From: Phytophthora sp. 'mugwort'
Taxonomy: Eukaryota > Oomycota > Peronosporomycetes > Peronosporales > Peronosporaceae
Assembly: GCA_033558025.1 (NCBI GenBank)
Contig: JAUCEF010000006.1
Location: 558,001-622,000, forward strand
Length of the DNA: 64,000 nucleotides
Direction of reading: 5' to 3'
The notes under the pieces are model-generated. The model searched no databases. It saw nothing but the letters and a program-made list of their open reading frames with translations, and was not told the origin of the DNA. This document shows positions 30,505 to 40,169 of this stretch, in pieces; the stretch's first letter is position 1; every line of letters starts with the position of its first letter. The position numbers and the translations under genes are program-made.

Positions 30505-33060
30505 CTAAGCTCCTGTACGGGCTGCAGGTGCGACGTCAGACCCACTAGGTCTTTGAAGTAGAAACGTGACCATGTCGAGCTGCATGAGATAGGATTTCTC
30601 CATGCGGTCCATGGCGTGGCGGACGTTCTCATCGAGTCCTCGAAGCTGAGGTAGGAAGTTCGCGTAAGCCAACGCAGCCACGAGATGCTCCAGGTTCTCG
30701 TCACGCAATATCTGTCGCGGTAGACGGAGGTGCGTTACACGCGGCAGTGTGGCCAACTCTCGCAAAAGCACAGACGTCGGCACGCGTGCGCACGAGAGAT
30801 CCAAACGCTGTAGAGTACAGGTCTGCGTGCACGCTAGCTTGCGCACCCACGATGATGATGCAGTCGACGGTGCGACGACGCTGACAAAACGCTCGGACGA
30901 AAGCTTACCCTCTTCCAGGGCCCTGGCGAAGTATTGCAGACCAAGGTTTGTCCTCGGCATGAGCTCGTCAAGCACCTGAGGACTGACAGTCCAACTGGAG
31001 TTGTCATCCAGAAGCCCCTCCACACGGGATGGCAAGCTGCCGTAATACGCCACGAGCTTGTTTTTGTACTCATTAATGTCATTGATTGGCGTTGTTGACC
31101 AATGCGGTGACGAATGACGATCTCGTTCAGCCCCTGGGCATTGAAGATACTCGTGACGAAGCAACTTGGATGCCGAGGCCGAGTGGGTGATGATAAGGTA
31201 CTTGGCATACTCCAGGAAAGACCGCAGGCCGCTCGTGAAGCTGTCAGGAAAACGCAGTAGCAGGACCAGCATAGTCGACGCAGTTGGAGCCATAAACCGC
31301 CCACGTGCCCACACGGTCATGGCAGTTTGAATTACAGAACTCACCATCGTGGGGTGGCCAAGAGCGCGGTTGCGAAATGCAGCGATAATGGCAGCAGCAT
31401 TACCACCGTTCCCACCACCCCCAGCTTCTGCTACTGCAAGTCTCTGACGCTGTTGTGCGGTCCCGCCGTTAGGATCGAGCATAGGTGCAGCCATATTCAC
31501 ATCCGCGCCAACTGCAAGAGCAGGGTCAAGCGCCCGACCTCGAGTTCCAACTGTGTGTTGGCAATTCCTACGGCTGAGGAATAGCTGGAACAAAGGAGTA
31601 CGTCGCCTGACATGCTGATGCTGGCCGTGCAGAACCTTAGCCTTCAGCCTAGGTGCCTCTAGCATGTACACATCGTCATCATTAGCTCCGTCTTCCTCCT
31701 CGCTTTCTTCAAGCTGTATACTCGGAACATTTCGTGACGATTCAGATGTGTGAGATCGCGGCTCGCTGTGCACCACAATGTTCACAGGCGAAATGTCAGC
31801 ATGCTCACAGTTCGATCGCTCGAGAGCGTCGACCGCAAGCAGCATTTGACGCAACAATGAACGCAATGTGCGCTCACTCACACGGCGTTTTGTTGAAAGC
31901 CATCCGCTTAACGTCACCCGATCCTGTCCGTCCGCCACGCTGTAAACATCTTCGTCATCAGCAGCACCAGCACCATTCTGAGCATTCACCACATGTTGCT
32001 GTTGACCTGGTACCAATACTGCTGCATTTGGTACATCAGCCGCAGGAGCAGCTTGACCTTCTTCTACCTGAGCCTGGAGATGCAATTCCGCTGCCATCTG
32101 CGCCACGTCTTGGTCCTCCTGTGTCCGTAGCACCGAAGACGCCGCGTTAAAGTTCACACACACGAGATGCACGCTCGAGACTGGTTCATCTCCTCGCACT
32201 CTCGATATCCCCCGCGACCTTGGAAGCGCACCGACCTGTCCCTGTCTGTTGAGCGTCTGAAACAACTCCAGAAATCTGCCATTATACCTCGTTGCTGTAG
32301 CATTCGTCGCCGTAGCTGTTGTGGCACTACACTGCGCTGTATACGCAGCCTGAGCAATTTTCAGTTTTTGATACACCATGTAAACCAGGATGGCAGGTAC
32401 GTCCTCATGCGGACGCGTCGGGTCTCGCTCCAGTCCCAGTAGCGGCCGGAGCGGATACCTCTCCAACGGCGTGACCAGCAGCGGCTCCCAGAATAAATCG
32501 TCCCTTGCCAAGGCCCTCCACGCACTGCAGACGCCACTGACACGAAGCAATTCCTGCCTGGCGAAGAATGCGAACAGCAGCATCTCGAGGCCTCCGAGCT
32601 CGTCGATGCCGACATTCTGACGTGTATTATCTGATCGATCTGTATCTTTTTGCCAGTCCAGCGACTCGTCCTTGCCTGAGAGAATCATACTAGTAGAGAT
32701 CTTCATCGAGTACGAGGCTGCGTCCCCGCCGTTGCCGTCGGGTCTCCGCTTGTCCAGCGGCTGCAGCGGGTAGAACCTAATGCGCTCGCGCACCTGCCTG
32801 AGGGCTCGGAGCTTGTCCCTGCACTGGCGCTGCTGCAGCATGAGCGGGTCCTCGTCCTCGAGCGAGTGCGGCGAGTAGGCCGTGGGCTTGGGCTGGAAGC
32901 TCTGGTTCTGAATAGAGCGGATCCACTGCGAAGAGGGCGACGTAGACGGCGATGCAGATGCAGAGTGGAGACCGTCGGCCGGACGCTTAGCGCGGCGCCG
33001 CGACGGAGAGGAGGAGGTGTCCATTACGGAAGGAGTGATGGTCTGCGACGTGCTGTGCAC
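30505..33060 (-). CDS. F-box protein with kinase-like catalytic-loop motif and LRR-like C-terminus
   Basis: An 851-aa single-exon protein. Residues 1-110 are Ser/Pro/Arg-rich. Residues 152-196 (IDELGGLEMLLFAFFARQEL ... VCSAWRALARDDLFWEPL) form an F-box, the SKP1-binding motif of SCF ubiquitin ligases. Residues ~385-430 read LSGWLSTKRRV ... RQMLLAVDALERSNCEHADISPVNIVV, like helix E and the H-x-D-x4-N catalytic loop of protein kinases; I see no clear DFG or glycine-rich loop. Long Ala/Gln/Asp-rich linkers surround it. The C-terminal ~130 aa have leucine-repeat character (LQRLDLSCARVPTS, RVTHLRLPRQIL). Start at 33060 or the in-frame Met13 (33024). Likely a substrate receptor; the substrate is unknown. 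Confidence 0.75.
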   Translation of the reverse strand: MHSTSQTITPSVMDTSSSPSRRRAKRPADGLHSASASPSTSPSSQWIRSIQNQSFQPKPTAYSPHSLEDEDPLMLQQRQCRDKLRALRQVRERIRFYPLQPLDKRRPDGNGGDAASYSMKISTSMILSGKDESLDWQKDTDRSDNTRQNVGIDELGGLEMLLFAFFARQELLRVSGVCSAWRALARDDLFWEPLLVTPLERYPLRPLLGLERDPTRPHEDVPAILVYMVYQKLKIAQAAYTAQCSATTATATNATATRYNGRFLELFQTLNRQGQVGALPRSRGISRVRGDEPVSSVHLVCVNFNAASSVLRTQEDQDVAQMAAELHLQAQVEEGQAAPAADVPNAAVLVPGQQQHVVNAQNGAGAADDEDVYSVADGQDRVTLSGWLSTKRRVSERTLRSLLRQMLLAVDALERSNCEHADISPVNIVVHSEPRSHTSESSRNVPSIQLEESEEEDGANDDDVYMLEAPRLKAKVLHGQHQHVRRRTPLFQLFLSRRNCQHTVGTRGRALDPALAVGADVNMAAPMLDPNGGTAQQRQRLAVAEAGGGGNGGNAAAIIAAFRNRALGHPTMVSSVIQTAMTVWARGRFMAPTASTMLVLLLRFPDSFTSGLRSFLEYAKYLIITHSASASKLLRHEYLQCPGAERDRHSSPHWSTTPINDINEYKNKLVAYYGSLPSRVEGLLDDNSSWTVSPQVLDELMPRTNLGLQYFARALEEGKLSSERFVSVVAPSTASSSWVRKLACTQTCTLQRLDLSCARVPTSVLLRELATLPRVTHLRLPRQILRDENLEHLVAALAYANFLPQLRGLDENVRHAMDRMEKSYLMQLDMVTFLLQRPSGSDVAPAARTGA

Positions 33061-33458
33061 TAAACAACGTGAGATTTGATCGCTAGAAAACAGAACGAAA
33101 ATGGGCGGAAAATCGGCAGCGACTTATACAAAATTAACGGGAAAGTAATTGGAACAGATTTGAAGGGCGGTTTCAACGAGGATGGCTGCACATACTGGAT
33201 ATACTTTAAAGAAGAATATGACGGTACGAAGGTTCAGTATGTCGCCTTGTATTTTTGTGGAACGAAACGGCCATGTAGGCAGTGAAGACCGGCGAAATTC
33301 TGCAACTATAATTGCCAGACAAAAATCCCCTGCGACAGAATATCTTGCGACCCAATCATATGTCTCCGCTGTCTCTAATTTGTCCAATCAGAACTCTACC
33401 AGCAGACTTTTTTTCTTGGAACCGACATTATCATTTTCGCTGCGACGAGACCAGCAGT
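33061..33458. promoter_or_regulatory. Divergent promoter region with initiator before UBL3
   Basis: TCATTTTCGC at 33431-33440, 28 bp before the UBL3 ATG, matches the oomycete initiator pattern. On the other strand CCATTTTC at 33104-33097 is a weaker candidate for the F-box gene. Confidence 0.5.
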
Positions 33459-34002
33459 ATGGGCAGCATAGCCGGCAACACGGAGCACGAGCTGAGGCTC
33501 AAGTTTCTCTTTGCCAACCAGGACGGTGTGCACGTGGAGCTGAATTTTCCCAAGTCCACGACCGTGGCCGAAGCCAAGGCGCAGCTCATGCGCACCTGGC
33601 CCCAAAGTACGTCGTCGTCAAAACCCCCCTAGTCGCCATGTATTATTCTTACACAATGATACACCTCAATAATCAATGTTGCGTTTAGATGTGCCACCCG
33701 CCGAAGACGCCAAGTTCGTCCGCCTAATCTGCATGGGGCGCGGCATCTTGCAGGACTCGCACACCCTGGGATCCGCTGTCCCGTCCTTCGACACACACCC
33801 GACGCCCGTGAACGTCTCGGTTTTCCACAAGTCGCAGCAGGCGGTGCGAGGTACGCACGCTCTTCTGCGGAAACTTCGGCAGTGGGTGGGGAGCTGATTG
33901 TTGCTGCTTCGTTGCTGCTGCTCTGCTGCTATAGAACCCACGCGCGGCCACACGGCCGCCAAGACGGTGGAGTCAGCGGGTTGCGGTTGCGTTCTCTGTT
34001 AG
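33459..34002 (+). CDS. UBL3: Membrane-anchored ubiquitin-fold protein (UBL3/MUB)
   Basis: Three exons (33459-33606, 33689-33850, 33935-34002; introns 82 and 84 bp) give 125 aa. The ubiquitin fold is seen in HELRLKFLFANQDGVHVEL, TVAEAKAQLMRTWPQ and FVRLICMGRGILQDSHTLG. The last four residues, CVLC, form a CaaX box after SAGCG, so the protein should be prenylated and membrane-anchored, as known for UBL3/MUB proteins, which dock E2 enzymes or sort proteins to vesicles rather than being conjugated. Length is close to the family (about 117 aa). It ends 142 bp from the convergent listerin gene. Confidence 0.88.
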
Positions 34003-34144
34003 GACTCGCCCCATGTACACAAACATACGTGCGCATATTCACCCACACGTCGCGCTCTCTATCTCTGACTCCTGTTTAGCACTAAGTTATTTGAAATAAC
34101 TAACCGAGGACTCTTTCGTTTTCTTCGCTTTTGTTCTTTTCTGC

Positions 34145-37100
34145 TTAGCAGAAGGGCTGTTGACAGATCGGACACTTGTTCTTGCCAGACTGGTTAAACC
34201 ACTTGTACAGACACGAGTTGTGATACTTGTTGTTGCAAGTCTTGCAAGGCAGCGATGGTAGTCCCATATTCTTGGGATTCAAGATGGAGTAGCAGATCGG
34301 ACACGGTTCCACACCCTCGAACTCCTTGTCCACGTTGTGCTTCCATAGCAGCACGGCGTCCAGCAACGAGCCATCACGAGACGACGTCACACGGATAATC
34401 TGAAGCACCCATCGTCGCCAGCGATCTTCCGAAATGCCGATACGCTTCGTGCATTCCACCTCCACACAGCGCAGCGGGTAGGAAGACGGCACACGCACCA
34501 CCATTTCTAATGCGCACTCATCCTTCATGTAGGTCGTCGTGATTTCGCGCGACACACGACTACCCTTCACAGTCATCTCTTCGTCGTCCCAAGACTCGCC
34601 AGAAGCCGATGTGCTCTCACCCGCCTTTTGAATAAGTTGCAGCTCGGCTGCAAGCACTGACGGTGTGATGTGGTCCTCAAAGTATTTGGCAGCCCAGCTT
34701 CGCGTGGCCCGGGAGCAATCATCGTTCCACCAAGAGCGCACCATCGCTGGTAGGCGAACCACTGTACGGAAGAAGACGCGAGTGCCAAGGTGGAACACGC
34801 GCGTCTTCTCCAGGCTCCACATCTCATCCTCCTCCTTCTTTTCCAAGTCTGTCACGTTAAAGAGCGCGGTGTCTTGTAGTTCCAAGGCGGCAGCCTTCGA
34901 TGCAGACTGCGGTTCTTGCGACAGCAGTGCGGAACTGAAGTTCAGGAAATTCGTGAGCATTCCATGGCGGGCGACGTACGAGCTCAACGACGACGCTATT
35001 AACGTGGACGAAGCACCTTCGCCGTCACTAGTTCCCTCACCTCCGTTTCCGCTCGAAGGAAATAGCTGCAGGAAAAGGTCCCAGAGAAGCAGCTTTCCCG
35101 TGATGTCCTCTCGCTCTTGCACCTTTTGCTTACGACTGCGCATGCGAATGTTGGCCGCGCTGCTCTCGCCATTCTTATCAGCAAACATAGCACGCAGCGC
35201 TGAGCGCAACGCCTTAGGAATAAGCACCTTGGCAAGAGCCGACTCCGTCGCTGCCTCGTCCTCAGCGTTCACATCAATTGCACTCGCATCGTAATGACAC
35301 AAGCGGAGTGCTCCGCTGTACGAAGCGAGAATGTACAGCAACACGCGCAGCACTGGCGGTAGTGGGTAACTCTTGCCGTTAAAGAGTGACGCTAGAGTTT
35401 CAATGCCACCGAATGACTCCAGCACAAGCCGGTTCACGTGATCAACATCATGAATACTCGTAAGGGTCGATCGTAACGCCGGGAGTGTACTCACGAGAAC
35501 CTTTTCCACAGTGAACCAAAGATTTACGAGCTCGAAACACTGCGATGGAGACGCTATTGCCACGTACGTGGTTACGATACTTGCCTTCAGCTCGGCACTC
35601 TCTGAAAGTGCGCAGAGCACCGTGGATAGAAGAGCTTCTCGATGATGCGCGGCAAGCTCCTGTAGCGCGTCGGGGTTCGAGTCGTACATCATACTCACGA
35701 GATCCATCAAAGCCAAGCGAGCAGTGGCTAGCTCATTCGAGTAACCAAGCCCAATTCGCTCCTCGTCGCTCTTAAGTATCCTACGATCACCTGAGCCGCG
35801 CTTTTGGATCTTGAGCCCAGCAGTCTTGGCAATCGCTGACTTGCCCGCAATCGCATGCGTCACGATCAAACGTGCCAGGTTCTCCCATGCATCACGGATT
35901 TCCGAAGTCGCATCCGGTAAATACTGAGCGAGAGCCCCCATGTATTCCGTGACAGCAATCCATTGATCGACTTCCACAACAGTTAGCGCGCTCGGCGCAA
36001 GCAGTTCCATAAGCTGCGGCAAAATAGATTCTTGGGTCGAGAGATTAATAACTTGTTGCTTGGTAATGCCGTGGACACCGGATAGTTTGTTTTCTTCCTT
36101 GATTGCCCACGTCATCAATCGCAAGTACTCGAATAATCCAGTCGCAGGATTCGCGATAGCGTCACGATAGCATAAAGTGAAGAAGCTCTTAAGAGCCAAA
36201 ACGACGTGGTCGCTTGCGTCCTTGTCCGAGTAAATCGCAGCGAGTAGCGAGATAGCAACATTTTGGGTGGCTTTTGATTTCCACTCGCTCTTTTGATCCA
36301 CTAGCTCCTGAATGAACAATGTTCGTGCTCCAACGGAGCTGTAGATCGACAATACTGCGACAGAAAGTTCATCCAACTTCCTGCGTTGCTCTTGCGTAAG
36401 CAAGCTCAAGTTTTGGTCCGTAACAGAAGCACTCGGACTCTTGCTTAAGAACACAATGTCGCGATACTCTACACTTGCGCGCTTGTGCTCACCCTGACAG
36501 GTAGCGAGAGCAGTTGCAAGTACCTTGTCTAAAATGACTGAAGACAGCTTCAGTGCTTCATACAAGTGCTCCAGAGTCAAATAACTCTCCATAATCTCCA
36601 CAATGTCGACGCCTCTTTGAATGTGGTCATCAGAATGGAACACTACCCAGGTCAACGCATGGGTAACATCAACGTCCACCAGCTTCGCAACAAGACGCAC
36701 CGCCTTTTCTTCATTCTCCGATGCCAACGAGGTGAAGTACACTTGCAGAACATCAACGACTTGTTCATCCTCGCATATGTCTCCCAAACTCGACAGAACG
36801 CGGCTATAAAACAGCTTCTTCTGGGAGTCCTCAATGCATCGCAAATTGATCGCATCTAGTTTCTCCACAAGCTGCGAAACAGTGAAAAATGCCTGGTCAG
36901 CGCCAAGCTGCACGTAACTCTTGACAAACGCTGCAAAGAGCTTGGTGTTAAATGACACAGTCCCTGCCGGCAAATCTGCAAGAAGATAACTATTGATATG
37001 CCAGGCCAAATCGTTCACAAACGCCTCCGTTCGTGTTGATGACCATTTCTTGAGAGAGTGGCGCACAGTTCGAGACCACAGAGCAGTTGCTTCAGCTCGG

Positions 37101-39724
37101 TAGCAGCCCCTCGCCGACAGATGGAAGAGTTGCTTGTATAGCTGATCCTCGACAGCTTCAAGTTCAGCGGGAAGTTCTCCGTTAAGTTTAAAAAACAGTT
37201 CGCAAAGCTGTGTCAGAATCTGCACCACAACTGCATTGCTGCTGTCGGAACTGTTTTGAATCACAAAGTGACACAAGATCACCACTGCATCCGAACTTAC
37301 AACAGGAGAGTTGGACAGGCCACCAAGACACGCTTTCAGTAGAGTAGCAAAAGCGTTAGCATCCAAATCATCGAGTCGCCCCTTCAAACTGATCATCAAG
37401 AACTCATCAAGCAGCTTGCCTTGCCAGATTGCTTGAAGCACAGCCAGTACCGGATCTGACTGATCGCTGATCGTTTGTCCACTTTCATAACGAGTTTGCC
37501 AGCTTCCGCAGGATAGCCACAGCTTATTACCCTGTGTCGTAATCGGGAATTGCAGTCCGTACTGAATAATGTCGCTCGCCTCTGCCATATCGCCGAACTG
37601 AACGTCGCAATCTTGGAAAAGCTGCAACAAAAACTGTTTCTTCTCCTTTGCAGCCAGGAAAAACGGTCGGGTGAGTTCCAGAGCGACATGCATCGCTTTA
37701 GTTACGCTCTTGTTGTTGCTGGATCTCTTCCATTCGGCAAGTGCGCGAAGCACAGGACGATAGTGACCATCAAAATGCGTCTCCACCGGTGTACTGGTTC
37801 CATTCAAAACCAGCAAATCCACCGAGTAAGCTTTGCAAACGCCGTTTATCACCTCCAACAACTTGGTAATCGATGTGTTCTTAACTGGAGAAAACATGGG
37901 CTCAGCCAAAATGGTGTCAACCTGGTCGAGAGCTTGTCCGTAGAGTTCCTTGCTCGTCAATAACCACTGCACAGCCTCGTGAACTCCACTTCTGTCGTTA
38001 GCATCAGCGACGCCTACACATATTAATGTGTTCACCCTCGAAGGCATGAAAGATAATCTGGACACCATTGAGCTGATAGCTTGTCTAGTCCATGAGTGGA
38101 ATTTCTCCGTAAAGTCATCCCTCAAAGTACTGCCCACAGCGGAATTGCTTGTAAAACTGTGCAGTCGGCTACTCATTTTCAGCATACACTTAGCGAAAAG
38201 TGCGACTTCTCCCTCTGGAAACTCCGGCGAACTGAGCGCCGTTGTGAGTGAAGACACAAACACCTTCTCAAACTGATGCACATAGTTGGCCTCGAAAACT
38301 CGTGTGTCTTGTTGGCTTAACCAAGCAGCATTCGCACTCTCGTTCAAGAAAATGCTGAAAAAGCCTGTAAAACACTCGAAGAACGCTGTAATCGCTGGTG
38401 GTTCACAGAATCGTGCATCTTTCGACTTGATAAACTTCCAACACTGCTCCAGCACCCCTGTATACAGCGCAGAGTGGCCCTTGACAGGATCAATTGCCAC
38501 ATTCAAGGGAACCATCGACAAGAACGGCAGCAGCGTAGGAAATGAAAATCTTCCGGACCCGTAAAATCCATGGCGGATCTGTGCAAAAAGGCGCGGGTAA
38601 ATAGCGCTGACGACGAATTTTGGGAAGCTGGCAGTCGAATTCCACACTGTGGGGAAGGTCTGCAGGAATGTGAGCACGGCATTCCACATTGCTTCGTGGT
38701 TAGCCGGACTCTTATCGCCGAGAACTCCGAGGACCACCTTGCCAAAAGATTCTTCACGTGCAGCAACAATCGACTTGGCTTTCCTACACAACGTCACAAG
38801 CACCACATACATCGCTCTCCTTACAATGTCACGCGAGAAGTTCGGATGCTTCGATGAAGCAGTCGCAAGACGCGTGAAGTTATCGGATGACACGACTTTT
38901 GCCACCGAGCAACTCGCATCCTCGTCGCCTAACTTGTCCGTCATCCCTTGCTCAGAGAAAAAATTGACAACCGCATCAATGCTAAGCACCGCGGCGGCGA
39001 TGCATCTCTCGTACCTTTCCTCCTTCTCGTCGGGCTGCAGCGGGATGCCCTCGAATGTCTCTGGTGTTTTGGTAAAGAAGCTCCGGAACTCCTCCATCAT
39101 GATCGACAGGTGTTCTTCCAGCACCGTCTTCTGCATCTCTGTCTCCTCGAACAACGTGTTGAACGCCTTCTTGGCCACTGCAGCCACGTCCGCATTGGCC
39201 TCGTGCATGGCCAGATACCAGTAAGGCAGAAGCCGCTGCAAGTGCGGGACAAAGGCACGCGGCCGCATCTTGTCAGCCAGCGCAGCCAGCACCTCGTTGA
39301 GCAGCTGGCGGACTTTGCGGTCATTTTGGTCGCGCATCTCGAAGGTGTAGAGCTGCGTGAAGTGGCCAAGCATGGGGCGGATCTCGGCCGGCTGGCGTGG
39401 TGGTAGCACGTCTGTGAGGAAGGCCTGCAAGGCCTTTATCTTGGTCACCGTGCCCTTCTTGGCCAGCATCTTGAGCGCCAGCGCGATATCATGGTCAGAT
39501 CCGTCGTAGATGCTCTGCACCACGGGCTTTACGTAGAGCGCGCCGGCCTTGGGCGTGGCCTGCACGGCGTTCGGCGCCGGCTGCGCGAAGCTCGCGAAGC
39601 CAATGAAGGCGGGCCCCGCTGTAGCCGAACCAGAGCTGGCTAGCAGCGACTGGTGCGCACGCGCGCTGGAGGACGCTCGGCTTTGCTCCATCTTCTCGCG
39701 CTGCTTGTTCTTCTTAGGGGCCAT
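34145..39724 (-). CDS. LTN1: Listerin (LTN1) E3 ubiquitin ligase
   Basis: A single 1859-aa frame. Listerin binds 60S subunits carrying stalled nascent chains and ubiquitinates the peptide in ribosome quality control. The N-terminus (MAPKKNKQREKMEQ) is basic, followed by the conserved early HEAT region with SIYDGSDHDIALALKML and FLTDVLPPRQPAEI. The long middle is helical repeat. The end carries the C4HC3 RING-CH: CPIC, PCKTC, YHNSC, CPICQQPFC, with KWFNQSGKNKC as in the family. Size matches known listerins (1,550-1,900 aa). No intron is needed. It is divergent from HslU, with 445 bp between start codons. Confidence 0.93.
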   Translation of the reverse strand: MAPKKNKQREKMEQSRASSSARAHQSLLASSGSATAGPAFIGFASFAQPAPNAVQATPKAGALYVKPVVQSIYDGSDHDIALALKMLAKKGTVTKIKALQAFLTDVLPPRQPAEIRPMLGHFTQLYTFEMRDQNDRKVRQLLNEVLAALADKMRPRAFVPHLQRLLPYWYLAMHEANADVAAVAKKAFNTLFEETEMQKTVLEEHLSIMMEEFRSFFTKTPETFEGIPLQPDEKEERYERCIAAAVLSIDAVVNFFSEQGMTDKLGDEDASCSVAKVVSSDNFTRLATASSKHPNFSRDIVRRAMYVVLVTLCRKAKSIVAAREESFGKVVLGVLGDKSPANHEAMWNAVLTFLQTFPTVWNSTASFPKFVVSAIYPRLFAQIRHGFYGSGRFSFPTLLPFLSMVPLNVAIDPVKGHSALYTGVLEQCWKFIKSKDARFCEPPAITAFFECFTGFFSIFLNESANAAWLSQQDTRVFEANYVHQFEKVFVSSLTTALSSPEFPEGEVALFAKCMLKMSSRLHSFTSNSAVGSTLRDDFTEKFHSWTRQAISSMVSRLSFMPSRVNTLICVGVADANDRSGVHEAVQWLLTSKELYGQALDQVDTILAEPMFSPVKNTSITKLLEVINGVCKAYSVDLLVLNGTSTPVETHFDGHYRPVLRALAEWKRSSNNKSVTKAMHVALELTRPFFLAAKEKKQFLLQLFQDCDVQFGDMAEASDIIQYGLQFPITTQGNKLWLSCGSWQTRYESGQTISDQSDPVLAVLQAIWQGKLLDEFLMISLKGRLDDLDANAFATLLKACLGGLSNSPVVSSDAVVILCHFVIQNSSDSSNAVVVQILTQLCELFFKLNGELPAELEAVEDQLYKQLFHLSARGCYRAEATALWSRTVRHSLKKWSSTRTEAFVNDLAWHINSYLLADLPAGTVSFNTKLFAAFVKSYVQLGADQAFFTVSQLVEKLDAINLRCIEDSQKKLFYSRVLSSLGDICEDEQVVDVLQVYFTSLASENEEKAVRLVAKLVDVDVTHALTWVVFHSDDHIQRGVDIVEIMESYLTLEHLYEALKLSSVILDKVLATALATCQGEHKRASVEYRDIVFLSKSPSASVTDQNLSLLTQEQRRKLDELSVAVLSIYSSVGARTLFIQELVDQKSEWKSKATQNVAISLLAAIYSDKDASDHVVLALKSFFTLCYRDAIANPATGLFEYLRLMTWAIKEENKLSGVHGITKQQVINLSTQESILPQLMELLAPSALTVVEVDQWIAVTEYMGALAQYLPDATSEIRDAWENLARLIVTHAIAGKSAIAKTAGLKIQKRGSGDRRILKSDEERIGLGYSNELATARLALMDLVSMMYDSNPDALQELAAHHREALLSTVLCALSESAELKASIVTTYVAIASPSQCFELVNLWFTVEKVLVSTLPALRSTLTSIHDVDHVNRLVLESFGGIETLASLFNGKSYPLPPVLRVLLYILASYSGALRLCHYDASAIDVNAEDEAATESALAKVLIPKALRSALRAMFADKNGESSAANIRMRSRKQKVQEREDITGKLLLWDLFLQLFPSSGNGGEGTSDGEGASSTLIASSLSSYVARHGMLTNFLNFSSALLSQEPQSASKAAALELQDTALFNVTDLEKKEEDEMWSLEKTRVFHLGTRVFFRTVVRLPAMVRSWWNDDCSRATRSWAAKYFEDHITPSVLAAELQLIQKAGESTSASGESWDDEEMTVKGSRVSREITTTYMKDECALEMVVRVPSSYPLRCVEVECTKRIGISEDRWRRWVLQIIRVTSSRDGSLLDAVLLWKHNVDKEFEGVEPCPICYSILNPKNMGLPSLPCKTCNNKYHNSCLYKWFNQSGKNKCPICQQPFC

Positions 39725-40169
39725 AGCGGCGACGGTAGCTACTTCGTGACGTTCCGCGCGGATTCGACTCTGGGATCAGCGCGACGTGGTTGGCGAAAAC
39801 TGACACGCGTGAGTGATGGTTTGTTTCGGGTGGTCCACTTATTAACTTGATGGGTGCGATTGGAAGAAAATAGGTTTAATTAGCGCTTATTGGTCAAGAG
39901 GCGCATGCATCTTTGTCTATCATTTCAGATATCTTGCTCGAACATGTAGAAAATAGAAATCCAAATACATTAGATGACGCAGGGTCTGCAACGTTTTGAA
40001 TTTTGACGATATCGAGTATCTCAGGTTGTATTTCTGATGTGTGATATTTACAGGTACGCGGTGTGCCTGTATCTTCCGTCGCATCGGCAGAAGAAGGAGG
40101 GGACGAGAGCATTCGTCAAAAAGCGCTCAAGGCACGCTAGGACACTTCCGCCGCCAGACTGTAGGAGCC

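Noticed and set aside
40041..40169. Upstream Met for HslU
   Set aside because: The extra sequence is leader-like; the downstream Met opens a standard presequence.
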